Part shown: positions 59,214 through 64,000 of the stretch, one piece after another | Position numbering within the stretch: position 1 is the first letter of the stretch | Layout of the letters: the number at the start of each line of letters is the position of its first letter | NCBI RefSeq assembly: GCF_902167705.1 | Contig: NZ_CABHMZ010000028.1 | Location: 1-64,000 of the forward strand | Length of the DNA: 64,000 nt | Direction of reading: 5' to 3' | From: Streptococcus constellatus | Lineage (GTDB): Bacteria; Bacillota; Bacilli; Lactobacillales; Streptococcaceae | Notes under the pieces: generated by a model | Databases searched by the model: none | What the model was told of the DNA's origin: nothing | What the model saw: only the letters and a program-made list of their open reading frames with translations | Translations under genes and position numbers: made by a program

Positions 59214-59239
59214 AAACAAACTACATCAGCAGTTTGTTT
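59214..59239 (-). terminator. Terminator of the Na/Pi cotransporter gene
   Basis: AAACAAACT and AGTTTGTTT form the stem and TTTTT follows on the minus strand, near the stop at 59247. Confidence 0.75.
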
Positions 59240-59246
59240 CTCAATC

Positions 59247-60878
59247 TTAAATTTGTTCCGCTTGAACTTTCTCTGCCAAGTTCATAGCATGGTCTGCTAC
59301 TCTCGTATAGTGAGAAATAATATCAATGAAGTTCACTCCCGCTTGCGTAGAGCATTCACCTCTATTCAAGCGACGAATATGCGTTTTCCGCAATCTGCGT
59401 TCCATTTTGTCAATTGCTTCGTGTTTAGCCACCAAACTATTTGCCAATTCAATATCATTATTTTCTACAGAAATCAGAGATTCTTTAATGAAACTGAGGG
59501 TCATATTGTAAATCAATGCCAGCTCTTGCAAGGCTGCTGGAGAAAATTCTACCTTTTTCCGACGGATATAGTCTGTCAAATTGATGAGCGCTTCACCGTG
59601 ATCTCCGATTCTTTCCAAATCGCGCGAAGAGTCCAGAATATTTGTCAGTATTTCGCTTTCTTTTTGGCTAAGAGGCTCACTAGACAAATCAATCAGATAG
59701 CGCGTCAGATCTTCATCAATCTTATTGATAGCCTCTTCCGTTTTATGCCCTCTATCTGCTGACTTTTCAGTATTGTTCGCAATATAATCATAAGCCAACT
59801 CAAAGGAGTGCATCGCATAATTTCCCAAATGAAGCAATTCTTTTTTAGCATTTCCTAAAGCTAAAGACGGAGCTTGCTTAATCAAAATCGCATCCAAATA
59901 AAGCGGTTCATATTTCACGACTTCATCTTCTCCTGGAATCAGCTTCGTTACTAAAGTCGCCAACAAGCCAATAAATGGAAATTGGATAATGGTATTAGCA
60001 ATATTAAAAGTTCCGTGGGCAAAGGCAATGGTCATTTCTGGGCTTAAATGGAGAGTTGTTTGGAACCATTGAATCAAACTTGTAAACGGTCCTAAAACAA
60101 TCAAACATAAGATAGTACCGACCACGTTGAAAGCGACATGGGCGCCTGCCACACGTTTGGCAGCAATATTGGCCCCTAAGGACGCAATGATCGCTGTAAT
60201 CGTTGTCCCGATATTGTCCCCAAAAAGAACTGGCAAAGCTCCTTTTAGTTCAATCAATCCGCTCGCATACAGATTTTGTAAAATACCAATGGTTGCCGAA
60301 GATGCTTGAATCAGTAATGTAATCCCTGTTCCTACAAATACTCCAAGGACTGGATTTCCACTTAACTTTATCATATACTCTCGAAAAGCATCCAAATCTT
60401 TCAATGGCTCCATAGCGCCACTCATCAAATTCAAAGCAAAGAAAATCCCACCAACCCCAAACAAGACGCGACCAATGTTATTGATGGAGCGCTTTTTGGT
60501 AAAGAAGAGACAAACCGCTCCTAAAAAGAGAATGGGTAAAGCATAATCTCCCAACTTAAAACCAATGATAAAGGAGGTCACGGTTGTTCCGATATTGGCT
60601 CCCATGACGATACCAATCGCTTGTCTGAGCGTCAAAAGTCCCGCACTCACTAATCCAACCGTAATAACTGTCACACCTGAACTGGACTGAATCAAGGCTG
60701 TTAGACCAATCCCAACTAGAACACCTAAAAATGGATTGCTTGTATATTTGTCAATGAAATAACGAAGCCGATCACCTGCAGCTTGCTGCAAACCATCTCC
60801 CATCATCCGAATACTATATAGGAAAAGTCCTAAACCGCCTAAAAAGCTAAATATAATTTGCTGCCAATTGATGGACAT
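59247..60878 (-). CDS. Na/Pi cotransporter family protein with PhoU domain
   Basis: I choose ATG 60878, behind GGAGGG, giving 543 residues; the upstream frame to 60950 is not plausible. Two PNaS repeats form the membrane part (about 5-310), each with a QSSS/QASSA motif (LIQSSSGVTVITVG and LIQASSATIGI). A cytoplasmic PhoU-like helical domain follows (about 340-540). It probably moves phosphate with sodium; the family's direction and substrate in streptococci are not well established. It is monocistronic. Confidence 0.9.
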   Translation of the reverse strand: MSINWQQIIFSFLGGLGLFLYSIRMMGDGLQQAAGDRLRYFIDKYTSNPFLGVLVGIGLTALIQSSSGVTVITVGLVSAGLLTLRQAIGIVMGANIGTTVTSFIIGFKLGDYALPILFLGAVCLFFTKKRSINNIGRVLFGVGGIFFALNLMSGAMEPLKDLDAFREYMIKLSGNPVLGVFVGTGITLLIQASSATIGILQNLYASGLIELKGALPVLFGDNIGTTITAIIASLGANIAAKRVAGAHVAFNVVGTILCLIVLGPFTSLIQWFQTTLHLSPEMTIAFAHGTFNIANTIIQFPFIGLLATLVTKLIPGEDEVVKYEPLYLDAILIKQAPSLALGNAKKELLHLGNYAMHSFELAYDYIANNTEKSADRGHKTEEAINKIDEDLTRYLIDLSSEPLSQKESEILTNILDSSRDLERIGDHGEALINLTDYIRRKKVEFSPAALQELALIYNMTLSFIKESLISVENNDIELANSLVAKHEAIDKMERRLRKTHIRRLNRGECSTQAGVNFIDIISHYTRVADHAMNLAEKVQAEQI

Positions 60879-61036
60879 CTTTTTCCCTCCGAAAAATATG
60901 TAGCGGATTATCTCCTTTTCTATTTTAATGGATAAGTGTAAAAGTAACAAGCCTTTTTTAGTATTTTTATCAAAAAAAGAAAGAAAAATAGAATTTCCTT
61001 TCTTTTTAAATATATTGATCTAGTTAAAATCATGTT

Positions 61037-61387
61037 TTATTTTTGATCTAAATCGCGGAGCATTTGGTCAATTTTATTCCCATATTCAATCGATTCATCT
61101 TTGATGAAGGTCAAATCAGGAATTTTATACATCTTCAAGTTGTGACCCAATTCACGTCTGATGGTTCCTTTGGCTTTTTCTAAACCAATTTGAGCTTTTT
61201 CTTGCTCCGAAGCAAGGTTGCTCATCAGCGTGTAGTACACTTTTGCCATTGACAAGTCGCCCAACATTTGCACATCTGTAATGGTAATTCCTTGAACACG
61301 CGGATCACGAACTTTTTTTTGCAGAATTTCATTGACTTCGCGTTTGATTTCCATGCCTACACGATCCACACGAAAATGGTTTGCCAT
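61037..61387 (-). CDS. rbfA: Ribosome-binding factor A
   Basis: Matures the 30S subunit and aids cold growth. ATG 61387, behind AAAGGAG, gives 116 residues with the KH-like fold: [23 protein letters not shown] at the start and [24 protein letters not shown] in the middle. It follows infB, its usual position. Confidence 0.96.
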   Translation of the reverse strand: MANHFRVDRVGMEIKREVNEILQKKVRDPRVQGITITDVQMLGDLSMAKVYYTLMSNLASEQEKAQIGLEKAKGTIRRELGHNLKMYKIPDLTFIKDESIEYGNKIDQMLRDLDQK

Positions 61388-61416
61388 GATGTCTCCTTTC
61401 ACTTATGTTTTATTAA

Positions 61417-61467
61417 AGTAAGCAGATAAGGCTATCCTCATATTTATATGCACGCACCTAGCTTACT
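61417..61467. other. Inverted repeat between infB and rbfA
   Basis: AGTAAGC (61417-61423) can pair with GCTTACT (61461-61467) across a 37-base loop in the 92-base gap. There is no T-run, so it is more likely a processing or attenuation site than a terminator. Confidence 0.3.
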
Positions 61468-61479
61468 CTCATTCACTGA

Positions 61480-64000
61480 TTATTTTGTGATTTCTTCCAT
61501 GATATAGGCTTCAATCATATCATCCACTTTGATGTCATTGTAATTCTCAACCATGAGACCACCTTCTTGCCCATTTCCAACTTCCTTCACATCATCCTTA
61601 TAATGTTTAAGACTGGCAAGAGCACCATCAAAGATAACAACGCCATCACGAATCACACGAACCTTAGAATCACGAGTTACTTTACCGCTCACCACCATAA
61701 AGCCACCAATGGTACCGACTTTAGAAACCTTAAAGGTTTCACGGATAACAGCTTCACCGATAATTTTTTCTTCGTATTCTGGATCCAACATCCCTTTCAT
61801 AGCATCTTCTACTTCTTCAATCACCTTGTAAATGATACTGTGAAGACGGATTTCGACATCGTCAGCTTCAGCTTGTTGACGAGCTTGTGGGGTAGGACGA
61901 ACGTTGAAACCGATGATAAAGGCATTTGAAGCTTCGGCAAGAGTCACGTCAGACTCGTTAATAGCACCAACCGCTGAGTGAACAATCGTTACTTTAACGC
62001 CTTCTACTTCAATCTTTTGAAGAGAAGCTGTTAATGCTTCTGCTGACCCTTGTACATCTGCTTTGATGATGACATTCACAGATTTGACTTCGCCGGCTTT
62101 AAGGGTATCAAAGAGATTTTCAAGACTAACACGGTGAGTTGCTTGACGTTGCTTCATGAGAGCACGTTTTGCACGTTCTTCACCAGCTGCACGTGCTGCT
62201 TTTTCATCTTCATAAACTGCAAAATGATCACCAGCCATCGGTGTTTCATTCAGACCTGTGATAGATACTGGTGTAGATGGTCCAGCAACTTTCACTCGGC
62301 GGCCACGGTCATTTGTCATCGCACGTACACGTCCAAAGGTATTTCCGACAACGATTGGATCTTGTACATTCAAGGTACCTTGTTGAACAAGTAGAGTTGC
62401 AACCGCACCTTTTCCTTTATCCAAACGCGCTTCGATAACTGTACCAATTGCACGGACATTCGGATCAGCTTTTAACTCTTGAATTTCAGCTACAAGGAGA
62501 ACGGTTTCGAGCAATTCCTCAATATTTTGATTGAATTTCGCTGAGATTTCAACAAATTCAGAATCGCCGCCCCAAGCAGTTGACATAACGCCATATTCAG
62601 CTAATTCACCGATAACCCGTTCAGGATTAGCACCTGGTTTATCAATCTTGTTAATCGCTACAATAATGGGTACATTTGCTGCTTTTGAGTGGTTAATGGC
62701 TTCGATCGTTTGAGGCATTACCCCGTCATCTGCTGCCACGACAAGAATCGTGATATCTGTGACAGAAGCCCCACGCGCCCGCATGCTTGTAAAAGCCGCA
62801 TGTCCCGGCGTATCAAGGAAGGTAATCTTCTTGCCATTTTCTTCAATCTGATAAGCTCCGATATGTTGTGTAATACCACCTGCTTCACCTGTGGCAACAC
62901 GAGAGTTACGTAGCGTATCCAATAGTGTTGTTTTACCATGGTCAACGTGTCCCATAATGGTCACAACCGGCGGACGTTCTACCAAAGCATCTTGATTTAG
63001 ATAGTCTTCGTCAACAAAGAAACGTTCAATATCTGCATTGTCCACTTCAACTTTAGCATGTGCTTCAATGCCATAATCCACCATCAAAAGTTCAATGGTA
63101 TCGCCGTCCAACGATTGATTTTGCGTTGCCATCACTCCCATCATAAAGAGTTTCTTGACAATTTCAGCTGGCTCGCGCTTAATCCGTTTTGCAATTTCTG
63201 CAACGGTCATGCCTTCTGTATATTCAAATTCTTTTGGCAATTCATGGAACTTGCGTTCTGTAACCGGTTTTGGACTTTGATTTGTATTCCGATTGTTCTT
63301 GCCTTTTTTATTTTTCTTGTTATGATTCCAATTACTATTCTTTTGATTTCTCACTTGATTTTGACTGCTTCGATTCTTTTGTTGTTTTCTTGGACCATCT
63401 TCTTCGCGATCAAAGTCATCGCGTTTCTTGTCTGGTCGAGCTTGTTTTTTCCGACGAGTATCAACTACGGGAGTCGAACTCGCTTCAGGAGCAACTTGAG
63501 GCTGTGGAGCTGGCTTCGTAGCTTCCACAATAGGAGCCGCTGCTTTGAATAATTCTTCTACAGGTTCTTTCCGTTTATTCTGTTCACGTTGAGCTGCTTT
63601 TGCAGCTTGAGCCTGTTTGAAACGCTCCTCACTTCCACGAGCATATTCGGCATTTTGTTCAGCTTTCAGAGCTGCTGCACGTGCTTTAAAATCAATGCGT
63701 GGTCCTTGATTCATTTGAGGGCGATTTTGATTTGTAACATTTGAACGGTTTTGACCTTGACGACGATTATCTTGGTTGCGATGATTGCGATTGTCACGTT
63801 GCTCTCCGCGATTTCCACGGTCATTTCGGTTTTGGTTGTTTCGATCATTACGCGGATTGCGCTCTTCTCGATTTCGCTTCTCACCACTTTGTTGTTTTTG
63901 TGGCCGATTTTCTCGCTGTTTCTTTCGTCGTTCTGCCTGTTCTTTTGCTTTCGCTTCTCGCTCAGCCTTAAAATTACGACTTTTTGGCTTTGCTGGTGCA
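61480..64000 (-). CDS. infB: Translation initiation factor IF-2 (5' end outside the window)
   Basis: The frame stays open to the window edge, so the gene begins beyond 64000; the internal Met at 63714 is not the start. From the C-terminus it carries domain IV, the second beta-barrel domain and the GTPase with [14 protein letters not shown] and NKID motifs. The visible N-terminal part is very rich in Arg, Asn, Gln and Lys (about 63240-64000), the variable linker of Gram-positive IF-2. Part of the nusA-infB-rbfA operon by family knowledge. Confidence 0.97.
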   Translation of the reverse strand, partial: APAKPKSRNFKAEREAKAKEQAERRKKQRENRPQKQQSGEKRNREERNPRNDRNNQNRNDRGNRGEQRDNRNHRNQDNRRQGQNRSNVTNQNRPQMNQGPRIDFKARAAALKAEQNAEYARGSEERFKQAQAAKAAQREQNKRKEPVEELFKAAAPIVEATKPAPQPQVAPEASSTPVVDTRRKKQARPDKKRDDFDREEDGPRKQQKNRSSQNQVRNQKNSNWNHNKKNKKGKNNRNTNQSPKPVTERKFHELPKEFEYTEGMTVAEIAKRIKREPAEIVKKLFMMGVMATQNQSLDGDTIELLMVDYGIEAHAKVEVDNADIERFFVDEDYLNQDALVERPPVVTIMGHVDHGKTTLLDTLRNSRVATGEAGGITQHIGAYQIEENGKKITFLDTPGHAAFTSMRARGASVTDITILVVAADDGVMPQTIEAINHSKAANVPIIVAINKIDKPGANPERVIGELAEYGVMSTAWGGDSEFVEISAKFNQNIEELLETVLLVAEIQELKADPNVRAIGTVIEARLDKGKGAVATLLVQQGTLNVQDPIVVGNTFGRVRAMTNDRGRRVKVAGPSTPVSITGLNETPMAGDHFAVYEDEKAARAAGEERAKRALMKQRQATHRVSLENLFDTLKAGEVKSVNVIIKADVQGSAEALTASLQKIEVEGVKVTIVHSAVGAINESDVTLAEASNAFIIGFNVRPTPQARQQAEADDVEIRLHSIIYKVIEEVEDAMKGMLDPEYEEKIIGEAVIRETFKVSKVGTIGGFMVVSGKVTRDSKVRVIRDGVVIFDGALASLKHYKDDVKEVGNGQEGGLMVENYNDIKVDDMIEAYIMEEITK

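Noticed and set aside
59091..59762. 223-codon plus-strand open frame opposite the Na/Pi cotransporter gene and nagA leader
   Set aside because: It lies antisense to a convincing transporter gene and the nagA promoter. Its translation is Cys/Phe-rich with no family pattern and no ribosome binding site.
61480..63714. infB starting at the Met at 63714
   Set aside because: The frame continues open to position 64000 with the same Arg/Asn/Gln-rich composition, so the start is outside the window.

Overview
The window is a 64 kb piece of a low-GC Gram-positive chromosome, almost certainly a viridans-type Streptococcus. The evidence is gene order and protein family: recU-pbp1A, pepC, mecA-(rgpG/tagO)-sufC-D-S-U-dacA, rsmH-ftsL-pbp2x-mraY, asp23-fakA, glyQ-glyS behind a glycine T-box, and rbfA-infB. 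The catalytic residues of PBP1A fall on the pneumococcal positions exactly and those of PBP2x one residue later. I cannot name the species from sequence alone. I saw no prophage, insertion sequence, CRISPR array or rRNA.

Layout. 1-3.2 kb: a shortened ypsA-like gene diverges from recU-pbp1A. 3.3-12.2 kb: pepC, an NAD salvage operon (pncB-nadE), an amino-acid permease, then an amino-acid ABC permease and ATPase with a DUF4059 protein and trxB. 12.3-16.8 kb: a DEAD-box helicase, an AraC regulator diverging from a sugar acetyltransferase, and dacA. 16.9-25.6 kb: uppP, mecA, a rgpG/tagO-type transferase and a SUF operon (sufC-D-S-U) that lacks its usual last gene sufB, then a DUF2207 membrane protein. 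25.7-33.4 kb: a fused amino-acid ABC transporter, a small orphan protein, an SPFH protein, and a six-gene operon of two tiny membrane proteins, an ABC-2 exporter and a DesK/DesR-type two-component system. 33.5-41.4 kb: fakA, asp23, rpmB, a LytTR regulator with a frameshifted LiaF-like membrane partner, tRNA-Thr, a GNAT enzyme, fba, tRNA-Leu and an orphan oligopeptide-binding lipoprotein. 41.8-49 kb: the division cluster mraY-pbp2x-ftsL-rsmH, a small autoregulated XRE gene with a 55-residue membrane protein, and a Trk/Ktr potassium importer. 49-64 kb: DUF896, glyS-glyQ with T-box, a broken subtilisin-like surface protease, nagA, a Na/Pi cotransporter, rbfA and the start-truncated infB.

The most interesting signals are regulatory or are signs of recent gene decay. 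(1) The XRE gene has a perfect TTGACA-17-TATAAT promoter flanked by two near-identical 16-bp operators 52 bp apart. (2) The LytTR gene has a perfect 9-bp direct repeat with 12-bp spacing just upstream of its -35, and its membrane partner carries a frameshift. (3) The two-component/ABC operon has an 8-bp-arm palindrome centred near -53. (4) The surface protease is broken by a 5-bp tandem duplication, has lost its cell-wall anchor and carries a CodY-like box on its promoter. (5) sufB is missing at a site occupied by a shortened dispersed repeat. (6) nagA has a NagR-type operator on its -35. Dispersed repeats with a shared GGGACaaaaGTC terminator core lie 3' of several minus-strand genes and at the two places where sequence appears lost.

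All functional calls are from reading the sequence and remembered family knowledge; no database search was run.
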